From Fusobacteriota bacterium (GTDB taxonomy: Bacteria; Fusobacteriota; Fusobacteriia; Fusobacteriales; JAAYPW01), in contig JAAYPW010000081.1 of assembly GCA_012519615.1 (NCBI GenBank), positions 1 through 45,872 on the forward strand: a stretch of 45,872 nt of DNA, given 5' to 3'. Below the pieces are notes generated by a model. That model was not told where the DNA came from and did not search any database. It saw nothing but the letters and a program-made list of their open reading frames with translations. A program made the position numbers and the translations under genes. This document shows positions 26,954-35,198 of the stretch, in pieces; position 1 is the stretch's first letter, and the number at the start of each line of letters is the position of its first letter.

Positions 26954-28148
26954 TGGTATGAAACAATTAGAACAAAGAGTAAAGGATAATATATCAAAAA
27001 TAAAGCACAAAATTGTAATAATGAGTGGTAAGGGTGGAGTTGGAAAATCAACAATTTCTACAAATATTGCTTATGGACTTGCATTAGAAGGAAAAAAAGT
27101 TGGACTTCTAGATGTAGATTTACATGGACCGAACATACCTATTATGATGGGGCTTGAAGGTCAAAAAATGAGTAGTTTTGATGAACCATTTTTAGCACAT
27201 GAAAATTTAAAAGTTATATCATTAAGCTTTTTTTTGCAAAACTCTGAGGATCCAATTGTTTGGAGAGGACCTGCTAAAATAGGTGCCATAAGACAATTAA
27301 TCGGTGATGTAAAATGGGGAGAATTAGACTATTTAGTTGTGGATTTACCACCAGGAACAGGCGATGAACCTCTTACAATTGCACAAGATTTAGGTAAAAT
27401 CGACGGAAGCGTAATCGTAACAACGCCCCAAGAAGTAGCGTTACTTGATTTAAGAAAATCAATTAAATTTTCAAATTTAGTAAATATGCCAATTATGGGA
27501 ATAGTAGAAAATATGAGTGGTTTTGTTTGTCCTAATTGTAATGAAGTTACTGAAATATTTAAAACAGGTGGTGCAAATAAAATTGCTAAAGAGTATAGAT
27601 TAGATGTTCTTGGAAAAATACCGTTAAATCCAGAAATAATGATAGCTGGTGATACTGGTAAACCATTTATATATTTTAATTCAAGTAGTATCGAGGCAAA
27701 AGAATTACAAAAAATAGTAAATCAAATTATTGAGAAATCTGAAAATAAAGAGAATGAAAAAAATAAAGAAACTAATGAAAAATCAGATATTATAAAAATT
27801 GCATTTCCCACAAATGACAGAGTAACTGTAGAGGACCATTTCGGACATTGTAAAGAATTTGCAATATTCGATGTGAAAAATGGAAATATTTTAGAAAAAA
27901 ACTTTATTACTGCTCCACCACATGAACCAGGACTTTTACCAGTATTTTTAGGTGAAAAAAATGTAAATGTTATAATTACAGGTGGAATGGGTCAAAAAGC
28001 AATTGATTTATTTAAAGAGAGAGATGTTGATGTTATTTTAGGTGCTAGTGGAGATATAGAATCTAATCTTAATGAATATCTAAAAGGGGAACTATATTCT
28101 GGAAATTCTACATGTAATCATGGCGAGGGTGAAGGGTGTAATCACTAA
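26946..28148 (+). CDS. Mrp/NBP35-type Fe-S carrier ATPase fused to a NifX-like cofactor domain
   Basis: 400 residues. The Mrp part (1-255) has the deviant Walker A GKGGVGKST at 28-36, switch motifs DVDLHGPNIP and DLPPGTGDEP, and the Fe-S-bridging CPNC pair (Cys195, Cys198). After a lysine- and glutamate-rich linker, residues about 283-385 form a dinitrogenase cofactor (NifX/NifB C-terminal) domain: DHFGHCKEFAIFD, GLLPVFL and ITGGMGQKAI. The tail ends in a Cys/His cluster (CNHGEGEGCNH), a possible metal site. Mrp proteins load or transfer Fe-S clusters; NifX-like domains bind Mo- or Fe-S clusters, so both steps may act on one client. Overlaps the preceding gene and the next start (TAATG). Confidence 0.9.
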   Translation: MSNGMKQLEQRVKDNISKIKHKIVIMSGKGGVGKSTISTNIAYGLALEGKKVGLLDVDLHGPNIPIMMGLEGQKMSSFDEPFLAHENLKVISLSFFLQNSEDPIVWRGPAKIGAIRQLIGDVKWGELDYLVVDLPPGTGDEPLTIAQDLGKIDGSVIVTTPQEVALLDLRKSIKFSNLVNMPIMGIVENMSGFVCPNCNEVTEIFKTGGANKIAKEYRLDVLGKIPLNPEIMIAGDTGKPFIYFNSSSIEAKELQKIVNQIIEKSENKENEKNKETNEKSDIIKIAFPTNDRVTVEDHFGHCKEFAIFDVKNGNILEKNFITAPPHEPGLLPVFLGEKNVNVIITGGMGQKAIDLFKERDVDVILGASGDIESNLNEYLKGELYSGNSTCNHGEGEGCNH

Positions 28149-28963
28149 TGGAACTTACTGTTTTAATAGAAAATCTTGTTTATAATGAGGGATTAACTAG
28201 TGAACACGGATTATCTTTTTATATTGAAGCAGATAATAAGAAAATCTTATTTGATACAGGTCAAACAGATAAATTTTATGATAATGCATTAAATTTAGGA
28301 ATTGATTTAACAGAAGTTGACTATCTTGTTATAAGCCATGGTCATTATGATCATACAGGTGGAATTGAGATATTTCTTAGAAGAAATCATAAAGCTAAGA
28401 TAATAATAAAAAAAGATGCACTTAATGATAAATATTCTAATAGCACTGGTAAAATAAGATATATAGGTATAAAAAACAAAAATATTTTATTAGAAAACAG
28501 TCACAGAGTAACCTATGTAAATGATATATTTAAGATTGATAATATAAGTTTTATAGGTAAAATAAGGAGAATAAATGAGTTTGAACAAAGTGAAAAAAAG
28601 TTATTCATTCTTAATGAGGACAACTCTTATACTGAGGATATGTTCACAGACGAGCAAGTGATGATTATAGAAAATAATGATAAAATTGCAATTATCACAG
28701 GGTGTGCACATAGTGGGATTATAAATATAATAGATGAAGTAAAGAGCTATTTCCCAAATAAAAAGATAAATTCTATAGTTGGTGGATTTCATTTAAAAGG
28801 GGTAAACAAAGATAGAGTATTAAAAACTATAGGTAGAATTGTAGAAGAAAATATTAATCAAATTGGGATAAATCACTGTAGTGGAATAGAATTTTACTGT
28901 GAACTAAATAATAAATGTAGTGGAGTAGAATATCTATATACAGGGAAAAAAATAATATTTTAA
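28148..28963 (+). CDS. MBL-fold metallohydrolase
   Basis: 271 residues. Metal-ligand motif SHGHYDHTGG (HxHxDH) near residues 62-69, GCAHSGIINI, and GGFHLKG for the later ligands. The layout matches the RFAP-synthase-like MBL proteins that often accompany NifX genes in anaerobes. The ATG overlaps the stop of the Mrp fusion, so translation is coupled. The substrate is unknown; in this cluster a role in handling a cofactor or precursor is inference. Confidence 0.85.
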   Translation: MELTVLIENLVYNEGLTSEHGLSFYIEADNKKILFDTGQTDKFYDNALNLGIDLTEVDYLVISHGHYDHTGGIEIFLRRNHKAKIIIKKDALNDKYSNSTGKIRYIGIKNKNILLENSHRVTYVNDIFKIDNISFIGKIRRINEFEQSEKKLFILNEDNSYTEDMFTDEQVMIIENNDKIAIITGCAHSGIINIIDEVKSYFPNKKINSIVGGFHLKGVNKDRVLKTIGRIVEENINQIGINHCSGIEFYCELNNKCSGVEYLYTGKKIIF

Positions 28964-28978
28964 AAAGGGGTTGATAAT

Positions 28979-29350
28979 ATGAGAATAGCATTTACAGTTT
29001 TGAATAGTAATGGCAGTGAATTAGATGAAAGATTTGGACGTGCAGAATACTTTGCAATTTATGATACTGATACAAAAGATACAGAGATAATTGACAATGA
29101 TGCAAAAAATGAAAGTGGCGGTGCTGGTGGTAAGGCAGTTAAAATTTTATTTCAAAATAAAGTTCAAGCTGTAGTATCAGGGGAATTTGGTCCAAAAGCT
29201 GTTATAGCATTGAAAGATTTTGAGATAAAAGCTTACAGAAAAGGAAATTCTAAAACAATTTCTGAAGCACTATATAAATTTGGTGAAAATTCATTAGAGG
29301 AGATTGACGAATCAACGGTAAAATCGCATAATGGACTATATAAAGTATAA
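28979..29350 (+). CDS. NifX/ORP-like metal-cluster-binding protein
   Basis: 123 residues. The whole protein is one dinitrogenase iron-molybdenum-cofactor domain: ELDERFGRAEYFAIYDTD, ESGGAGGKAVKIL, VVSGEFGPKAVIAL. The orange protein of Desulfovibrio, which carries a Mo-Cu-S cluster, belongs to this family. No cysteines or His-rich tail are present, unlike in the preceding fusion protein. Shine-Dalgarno AGGGG. It is followed by about 770 nt without a normal gene. Confidence 0.87.
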   Translation: MRIAFTVLNSNGSELDERFGRAEYFAIYDTDTKDTEIIDNDAKNESGGAGGKAVKILFQNKVQAVVSGEFGPKAVIALKDFEIKAYRKGNSKTISEALYKFGENSLEEIDESTVKSHNGLYKV

Positions 29351-29365
29351 TTATTTAAAATGTGT

Positions 29366-29469
29366 ATAGCGATATATTTAATAAAAATACAGTAAAATAC
29401 TTTTAAAAAGATAAAATAAATTTAAAAAAAATGATTAAAAATGGAAATATTTTTTAATTATATCGCTAT
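29366..29469. repeat. 16-nt inverted repeat in the 3' region of the NifX gene
   Basis: ATAGCGATATATTTAA (29366-29381) and TTAATTATATCGCTAT (29454-29469) are complementary at 15 of 16 positions across a 72-nt spacer. The ATAGCGATATA core is distinctive in this AT-rich DNA. Confidence 0.6.
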
Positions 29470-29956
29470 TCTACAGAAAAAAGGGTATATTTTTATACTA
29501 ATATTTTTTATTTTGGAAGTTTTATTAAATAGTTTTTATTTTAGTTTTTTTATATTTATAACTTCTCTTATATTTTTAATAGTGTATTTAATGATGGCAG
29601 AAGTTAAAATTAAATAAATATTAAAAAAAATGGCGAATAATTAATTTAGTTACTTTAATAATAAATTATGGAATAATATAGTGAATATATTTTGGAATAG
29701 ATTTGCAAAAGGTAATATTAATTATGCAAAAAAAATAAAATTATTGGGATTAATTTTAGGTGCATTAGTAAGTCATTTTTATATTATGTATTTAATGATG
29801 AAATAATTATTATTTTATAGATTTTATTTTAGTAATATTATAATTATTGTGTTTATTCTAATGGTATTAGGTATAATTGCAAAATCAAATCTAATAAAAA
29901 GATATGGAAAAGATAAATATAATATAGAAATTAAGTTAAAATTTCAAAATATCTAA
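29441..29956 (+). pseudogene. Decayed membrane-protein gene or string of tiny membrane ORFs
   Basis: One reading frame holds three hydrophobic segments separated only by in-frame stops: 29441-29617 (58 residues from an ATG, two helices), 29645-29806 (GTG at 29681 possible, one helix) and 29807-29956 (one helix then a basic tail, KRYGKDKYNIEI). All use the same frame, suggesting a single gene with nonsense mutations; alternatively three very small membrane proteins. No strong ribosome-binding site is visible for any of them. I do not recognise the family. The frame continues openly to about 30028, consistent with decay. Confidence 0.4.
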
Positions 29957-30117
29957 ACTTTAGGTATATTGAAAATTATATTTAAAGAAAACGGTCACCA
30001 TATTTTACTAATAATAGAATTATTATAAATTATTCAAGTACATTCATTAGCATTATTAATGAAATAGATAGATAAATTTTAAAAAATTAAAATAGAAAAT
30101 TAGGAGTGAAAATTAAA

Positions 30118-30492
30118 ATGGAAAAAGAAGTTTTAGAAAATTATCATAATGGATATAATTGTGCACAATCAATTTTAAAAGCATATGCGAAAGAAAATAA
30201 TATTGATGAAAAACTGATACTTAAAATGGCAACTGGACTTGGTTCAGGAATGTTTTCAAAAGAAACTTGTGGTGCTGTAAGTGCTGCTATTATGATAATG
30301 GGATTAAAACATACAAATGACGACCCTCTAGATAGAAATAATACAAGAGAAGTTTTTAAAAGAATAAAACAGTTTGAAAAAGAGTTTAAAGAGGAAAATA
30401 GTTCATTTAATTGTTTTGAATTGAAAACAAGATATAAAGTAGATTGCAATAATATTATTAGAAAAACTGCTTGTTTATTACAAAATGACTAA
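30118..30492 (+). CDS. C_GCAxxG_C_C family protein
   Basis: 124 residues. The family's cysteine pattern is seen in YNCAQS, ETCGAVSAAIMIMG, NCFEL, VDCNNI and TACLL. Members are small redox proteins found beside metal-cluster genes in anaerobes; some homologues carry selenocysteine, but here all positions are Cys codons. The start ATG at 30118 follows TAGGAGTG; a GTG at 30106 is inside that site. It begins the second half of the ORP-like cluster; the next gene lies 22 nt downstream. Confidence 0.88.
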   Translation: MEKEVLENYHNGYNCAQSILKAYAKENNIDEKLILKMATGLGSGMFSKETCGAVSAAIMIMGLKHTNDDPLDRNNTREVFKRIKQFEKEFKEENSSFNCFELKTRYKVDCNNIIRKTACLLQND

Positions 30493-30514
30493 GAGTTGTA
30501 AAAAAGGGGAAAAA

Positions 30515-30793
30515 ATGATAAAAAAATATCATGAAGCAATAAAAACTTTGGATTTAAATAATAAATTTACAATTAAAACTCTAAAAGAACATTATAAAGA
30601 AAAAATTAAAGAAAATCATCCAGATTTAAGTAAAAATACAGCTGATGGTAAAACAATTCAAAATATAAAAGAAGCATATGAATTACTACTTGATTATATT
30701 GAGCATTACGAATTTTCTTTTAATGAAAGTGATATTAAATTAAAACCCGAAGATTATATAAAACAAAAATTTGAAAATGAGTGGAAAATATAG
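30515..30793 (+). CDS. Minimal J-domain protein
   Basis: 92 residues, almost all J-domain: helix II basic region (LKEHYKEKIKE) then the HPD loop at 35-37 and helix III (TIQNIKEAYELLLDYI). The glycine-rich, zinc and substrate domains of DnaJ are missing, so it probably recruits an Hsp70 (DnaK or HscA-like) to a particular client. Start ATG at 30515 follows AAGGGGA. It sits between a cysteine-rich protein and two Fe-S ATPases, reminiscent of HscB in Fe-S cluster assembly; that link is inference. Confidence 0.85.
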   Translation: MIKKYHEAIKTLDLNNKFTIKTLKEHYKEKIKENHPDLSKNTADGKTIQNIKEAYELLLDYIEHYEFSFNESDIKLKPEDYIKQKFENEWKI

Positions 30794-30814
30794 TAAGAAA
30801 GGTGATGTTTTATA

Positions 30815-31654
30815 ATGAAAATTGCGATATTAAGTGGAAAAGGTGGAACAGGAAAGACCACAATATCAACAAATTTATTTCATATTGCAGAAAACTTTAC
30901 TTTATTTGATACAGATATCGAAGAACCAAATACTCATATTTTTTTAAAAGGTGATATACTCGATGAAAGTGATATCCACACTTATTACCCTGTTGTTAAT
31001 GAAAAATGTAATCTTTGTGGTAAATGTGGTGATTTATGTAAATTTAATGCAATAATCCCTGCAAAAAGTAAAGTTATAGTTTTTAAAGAGAGTTGCCATT
31101 TTTGTGGTGGGTGTAAAATTGTATGTGCTCAAAATGCAATTGAATATGAAAAAAGAGAGATTGGAAAAATTTATAAAAAATCTTATTCTGATAAAGAATA
31201 CTATTATGGTAAGTTAAATATTGGTGAATTATCTGGTGTAGGGATAATATCTAATTTAAATAGTATACGTGATAATTATGAAAATACCATTACAGATTGT
31301 CCGCCGGGGACATCATGTTCTACTGTTGAAGCTCTAATGGGTGTTAATTATGCTATTTTAGTTACAGAACCAACCCCTTTTGGCGTTAGTGATATGAAAA
31401 TGGTAGTTGAATTATTAAAAAAATTAAAAATAAAGTTTGATGTGATTATTAATAAAGCTTGTTTAGGTGATGATGAGATATATAAATATTGCAAATCAGA
31501 AAATATTGAAATAATTGGAGAGCTACCATTTAACAAAGAGATAGCAAAATTAAATTCTAATGGTAAATTAATTACAAATGATAAAAAATATTATAATATT
31601 TTTAAAAAAATTCTTATGAAAATAGAAAATAAAGGTAGTGTTGTAAATGTCTAG
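30815..31654 (+). CDS. MinD-type P-loop ATPase with inserted 2[4Fe-4S] ferredoxin domain (first)
   Basis: 279 residues. Deviant Walker A GKGGTGKTT at 8-16, DTDIEEPN as the second motif, then two CX2CX2CX3C clusters (CNLCGKCGDLC and CHFCGGCKIVC) inserted before TDCPPGTSC. This is the architecture of the ORP-complex ATPases in Desulfovibrio. Overlaps the next gene, a paralogue, by 8 nt. Probable role: ATP-driven cluster assembly, insertion or localisation of the ORP complex, judged from relatives. Confidence 0.93.
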   Translation: MKIAILSGKGGTGKTTISTNLFHIAENFTLFDTDIEEPNTHIFLKGDILDESDIHTYYPVVNEKCNLCGKCGDLCKFNAIIPAKSKVIVFKESCHFCGGCKIVCAQNAIEYEKREIGKIYKKSYSDKEYYYGKLNIGELSGVGIISNLNSIRDNYENTITDCPPGTSCSTVEALMGVNYAILVTEPTPFGVSDMKMVVELLKKLKIKFDVIINKACLGDDEIYKYCKSENIEIIGELPFNKEIAKLNSNGKLITNDKKYYNIFKKILMKIENKGSVVNV

Positions 31655-32513
31655 ATTAAATGAGATAGTAGTAATATCAGGAAAAGGTGGAACAGGGAAA
31701 ACAACATTAACAGCATCGATTATCCCATATCTTGGTAACTGTGTAATTGCTGATTGTGATGTGGATGCACCTGATTTAGATATATTGTTTGAAAAAAAAT
31801 TAATTTCACATAAAGAGTTCAGTGGTTCAAATAAAGCATATATTAATAATGAAACATGTATAAAATGTAATAAATGTATTGAAAATTGTAAATTTAATGC
31901 AATTTCAGATAACTATATTATAAACGAAATGAGATGTGAAGGTTGTACAGTTTGTGAATATATATGTCCTGTTGACGCAATATCGATGTATAAAGCAAAA
32001 ACAGGTGAACTATATATATCAGAAACAGTGTATGGGGAGATTGTCCATGCAAAATTAAATCCTGGCGAGGAGACTTCTGGAAGATTAATATCAGAAGTTA
32101 GGAAAAAATCGAAAGAGATTGCAAAGAATAATAGTATAAATAATATTATTATAGATGGTGCACCAGGTGTAGCTTGTAACGTAATATCATCTATTACCGG
32201 TGTTACTAAGGTAATAATTGTGACAGAACCAACAATGTCAGGGATACATGATTTAAAAAGAGTATATGAATTAACAAGTAAATTTAGATTGGAAGTGGAA
32301 GTTGTTATTAACAAATATGATCTTTCAATAGAAAAATCAACTGAAATAGAAAAATATTGTATGGAAAATAAGATTAAATTGGAATTAAAAATCGCATTTA
32401 ATGAAAATATCGTAAAAGCAATAACAAAAAAACAGATACCATCAATATATTTAAAAAATTGGTTTATGGAATTAGGATTTGACAAATGGTGTGATAGTCT
32501 CGTAAATAAATAG
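31647..32513 (+). CDS. MinD-type P-loop ATPase with inserted 2[4Fe-4S] ferredoxin domain (second)
   Basis: 288 residues, a paralogue of the preceding gene. Walker A GKGGTGKTT, DCDVDAPDLDIL, ferredoxin pairs CIKCNKCIENC and CEGCTVCEYIC, and IDGAPGVACN. The two likely form a heterodimer, as the paired ORP ATPases are thought to. It is the final gene of the cluster, ending just before a very strong hairpin. Confidence 0.93.
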   Translation: MSRLNEIVVISGKGGTGKTTLTASIIPYLGNCVIADCDVDAPDLDILFEKKLISHKEFSGSNKAYINNETCIKCNKCIENCKFNAISDNYIINEMRCEGCTVCEYICPVDAISMYKAKTGELYISETVYGEIVHAKLNPGEETSGRLISEVRKKSKEIAKNNSINNIIIDGAPGVACNVISSITGVTKVIIVTEPTMSGIHDLKRVYELTSKFRLEVEVVINKYDLSIEKSTEIEKYCMENKIKLELKIAFNENIVKAITKKQIPSIYLKNWFMELGFDKWCDSLVNK

Positions 32514-32517
32514 ATTA

Positions 32518-32569
32518 TAATATAAAATATTAGGGGGTAGAGAATTCTATCCCCTAATATTTTATATTA
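32518..32569 (+). terminator. Very long hairpin at the end of the ORP-like cluster
   Basis: 24-bp stem (32518-32541 with 32546-32569), one G-U pair and a 4-nt GAAT loop. Centre TTAGGGG / CCCCTAA. A terminal T tract is weak, so it may also protect the mRNA 3' end. Confidence 0.8.
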
Positions 32570-32593
32570 AATATATAAATTTAAATAAATATA

Positions 32594-32622
32594 TTGAGTT
32601 TTATAGAAATATAGAGTAAAAT
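32594..32622 (+). promoter_or_regulatory. Promoter of the hybrid kinase gene
   Basis: TTGAGT (32594-32599), 17-nt spacer, TAAAAT (32617-32622). Confidence 0.6.
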
Positions 32623-32659
32623 ATAGTATGACATATATTATTAGAAAGGAGTGGTATTT

Positions 32660-34198
32660 TTGAAAACAGTGATAAGAGTTATTTTGTTAATTATTTTATT
32701 TTTAACTAATTATGACTTTTTAAAATCTGATTTTGTAAAAGACAATATTAAAGAAATAAACTATGAAATAAGCAAAGTATTTGATGATAGCTTTAATTCT
32801 TTAATGCAAAATCAGTATTCTCCAATTGTAGAAGAGGTAGAGGAGAGTTGTTCCTTTACAAAAAGATATTTAGGAGTTATGTTAGTATTAAGTTCAGTGT
32901 TCTTATTTATATTTATATTTATGTATTATGAAGTGAAAAGACGAAAAAGAGAGATAGAATATAAGCTTATGCGTGAAAATGAATTAAATAAAAAAATTGA
33001 GGAGATTAAAACATTAAATGAGGAATTAAGTGAGTTAAATAAAACATTAAAAGAGGAAAAAGAGCGTTCCGAATCAGTAAGTGAACTAAAATCAATTTTT
33101 GTATCAAATATGAGTCATGAAATTAGAACACCATTAAATGGGATTGTTGGAGTTATTGATTTTTTAAAAGATTCTAAGCTAGATGAAGAGCAAAAGGAGT
33201 TAATTGATTTATTAGAGATTTCATCTAAAAACTTAATGCAGATTATAAATGATATTTTAGATTTAGCAAAAATCGAAACAGGAAAAATATGTTTAATTGA
33301 ATCAAATTTTCGTCTTACAGATGTAGTTAATTCAAGTCTGAAAATAATTGAAAGTTTAATTATTAGTGATAAAAAAAATATAATAATAAAAAAAGATATT
33401 GAGGGATTATTTTCAGATTATGTAAAAGGTGATAAAATAAAGATTGAGCAAATTCTTGTAAACTTATTAAGCAATGCATATAAATTTACAGAATTTGGGG
33501 AAATACTTCTAAAATTGGAGCTTCTATCAAAAACAAATGATCAAATTTTAGTAAAATTTACTATAAAAGATACTGGTATTGGTATAGATGAAAGTATTAT
33601 ACCTAAAATAAAAAACCGTTTTGTACAAGAAGATAATAATCTTGAAAAAAAATATAAAGGAACAGGACTAGGACTGGCTATTGTTACAGAACTTATCGAA
33701 TTATTGGGAGGATCAATAAATATAAATAGTAAAACGAATATGGGAACAGAAGTAAGTTTTGAATTAAAATTTAAAAATGTTGATGAACACATATATATCG
33801 ATAACATTGATAATGAATTTAAAATAAGAGAGAGTACTAAAATTTTAATTGTTGAAGATAATGCTATAAATAGAAATATAATAAAAAAAGGTTTGAGTAA
33901 ATATAGTATTAGAATAGATATTGCAGAGGACGGTGTCGTAGCAAAACAATTATTTGATAATAATAAATACGATATTATTTTACTAGATATACAATTACCA
34001 GATATAAGTGGTTATGATGTGTGTAAATACATAAGACTTTATGATAAAGATGTAAAAATAATTGCTGTAACTGCATATGCAAATAAGGATTCCAAAGAAA
34101 AAGCGTTAAATGTAGGTATGAATGAATATATTACAAAACCATTTAAAATGAAGGAATTATTAGAAAAGATAGAAAAAGTATTAAATAGAGAAAAATAA
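32660..34198 (+). CDS. Hybrid histidine kinase with receiver domain
   Basis: 512 residues from a TTG preceded by AAAGGAGTGG. Two membrane helices (about 3-17 and 73-95) enclose a short extracytoplasmic loop of about 55 residues; a coiled coil leads to HisKA with phospho-acceptor His153 (MSHEIRTPLNG), a HATPase domain (LLSNAYKFTE, DTGIGI, GTGLGLAIV) and a C-terminal receiver with Asp443 in LLDIQLP and Lys in TKPFK. No DNA-binding output is attached, so it may phosphorylate a separate regulator or phosphotransfer protein. Its neighbours do not reveal the signal. Confidence 0.93.
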   Translation: MKTVIRVILLIILFLTNYDFLKSDFVKDNIKEINYEISKVFDDSFNSLMQNQYSPIVEEVEESCSFTKRYLGVMLVLSSVFLFIFIFMYYEVKRRKREIEYKLMRENELNKKIEEIKTLNEELSELNKTLKEEKERSESVSELKSIFVSNMSHEIRTPLNGIVGVIDFLKDSKLDEEQKELIDLLEISSKNLMQIINDILDLAKIETGKICLIESNFRLTDVVNSSLKIIESLIISDKKNIIIKKDIEGLFSDYVKGDKIKIEQILVNLLSNAYKFTEFGEILLKLELLSKTNDQILVKFTIKDTGIGIDESIIPKIKNRFVQEDNNLEKKYKGTGLGLAIVTELIELLGGSININSKTNMGTEVSFELKFKNVDEHIYIDNIDNEFKIRESTKILIVEDNAINRNIIKKGLSKYSIRIDIAEDGVVAKQLFDNNKYDIILLDIQLPDISGYDVCKYIRLYDKDVKIIAVTAYANKDSKEKALNVGMNEYITKPFKMKELLEKIEKVLNREK

Positions 34199-34241
34199 AT
34201 TTAAAAAAATTAAAAAAGGTATTAAAAAAAAATGAAAAGTA

Positions 34242-34250
34242 TGTTATAAT
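34242..34250 (+). promoter_or_regulatory. Extended -10 element upstream of tktN
   Basis: TGT followed by TATAAT (34245-34250). The -35 region (TTAAAA at 17-nt spacing) is weak. Confidence 0.5.
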
Positions 34251-34304
34251 TAAAAGAATATATTTTTAAATAATATGAATAAAAATATCGAAAGGAGCAA
34301 TTTT

Positions 34305-35141
34305 ATGTTTGATGTAAAGAGCTTGGAAAAAAAGGCAATTGAAATTAGAAAAATGATTGTTGATATGATATGTGCTGCAAATTCAGGACATCCTGGCGGA
34401 TCATTATCTGCAGTAGATATACTTGTATCGCTTTATTATGGAGGCGTTTTAAATGTTGATCCCAAAAACTCTAAAGATGAAAATAGAGATAGATTCGTAT
34501 TAAGTAAAGGGCATTCTGCTCCAGCTTTATATGCAGTTTTAGGAGATAAAGGTTTTTTTGATAAAAATATATTAAATACACTTAGAAAATACGGCTCACC
34601 TTTACAAGGTCACCCTGATATGAATAAAGTGGCAGGAATAGATGCTTCAACAGGTTCTTTAGGTCAAGGATTGTCAATTGCATGTGGAATGGCTATATCA
34701 GCTAAAATATATAAAAATGATTATCGAGTACATACTATTCTGGGCGATGGTGAGTTGCAAGAGGGTCAAATATGGGAAGCTATGATGACAGCAGCACACT
34801 ATAAATTAGATAATTTAGTAGCTGTAGTTGATAATAATAATCTACAAATAGATGGAAATGTAGATAAAGTTATGGGAATTGAGCCACTAGATGAAAAGTT
34901 TAAATCTTTTGGATGGGAAGTAATTAAAATAGATGGTCATAATATTAAAGAGATTCTAGAAGCTTTTGAAACAGCTAAAACAATAAAAAATAAACCTACA
35001 GTTATAATAGCAAATACAATAAAAGGTAAAGGAGTATCTTTTATGGAGAATGTTTGTGGTTTTCATGGTGTTGCTCCAACTTGTGAAGAAAAAGAGAAAG
35101 CATTTTCAGAATTAAATGTTTGTTTAGGAAAATATTGTTAA
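34305..35141 (+). CDS. tktN: Transketolase, N-terminal subunit
   Basis: 278 residues. The thiamine-diphosphate-binding half: SGHPGGSLSAVDIL, the LSKGHSAPALYA segment, GDGELQEGQIWEAMM with the metal-binding Asp, and NNNLQIDG. It transfers two-carbon units between sugar phosphates in the pentose phosphate pathway. The ATG at 34305 follows AAAGGAG; an earlier ATG at 34275 would include that site. The partner subunit follows 54 nt downstream. Confidence 0.95.
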   Translation: MFDVKSLEKKAIEIRKMIVDMICAANSGHPGGSLSAVDILVSLYYGGVLNVDPKNSKDENRDRFVLSKGHSAPALYAVLGDKGFFDKNILNTLRKYGSPLQGHPDMNKVAGIDASTGSLGQGLSIACGMAISAKIYKNDYRVHTILGDGELQEGQIWEAMMTAAHYKLDNLVAVVDNNNLQIDGNVDKVMGIEPLDEKFKSFGWEVIKIDGHNIKEILEAFETAKTIKNKPTVIIANTIKGKGVSFMENVCGFHGVAPTCEEKEKAFSELNVCLGKYC

Positions 35142-35150
35142 TAAAAAATA

Positions 35151-35198
35151 AGGAGGTGAAAAATCGTTGTTTGTTTAACAACGATTATAATATATATG
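35151..35198 (+). promoter_or_regulatory. Hairpin-bridged ribosome-binding site of tktC
   Basis: AGGAGGTG (35151-35158) is 37 nt before the ATG (35196). Between them AATCGTTGTT (35162-35171) pairs perfectly with AACAACGATT (35177-35186) across a 5-nt loop, leaving 9 nt before the ATG. The frame has no other ATG, GTG or TTG back to a TGA at 35157. Confidence 0.7.

Noticed and set aside
34199-34304. Thiamine (TPP) riboswitch before the transketolase genes
   Set aside because: The leader after the -10 is too short and has no CTGAGA-type core.
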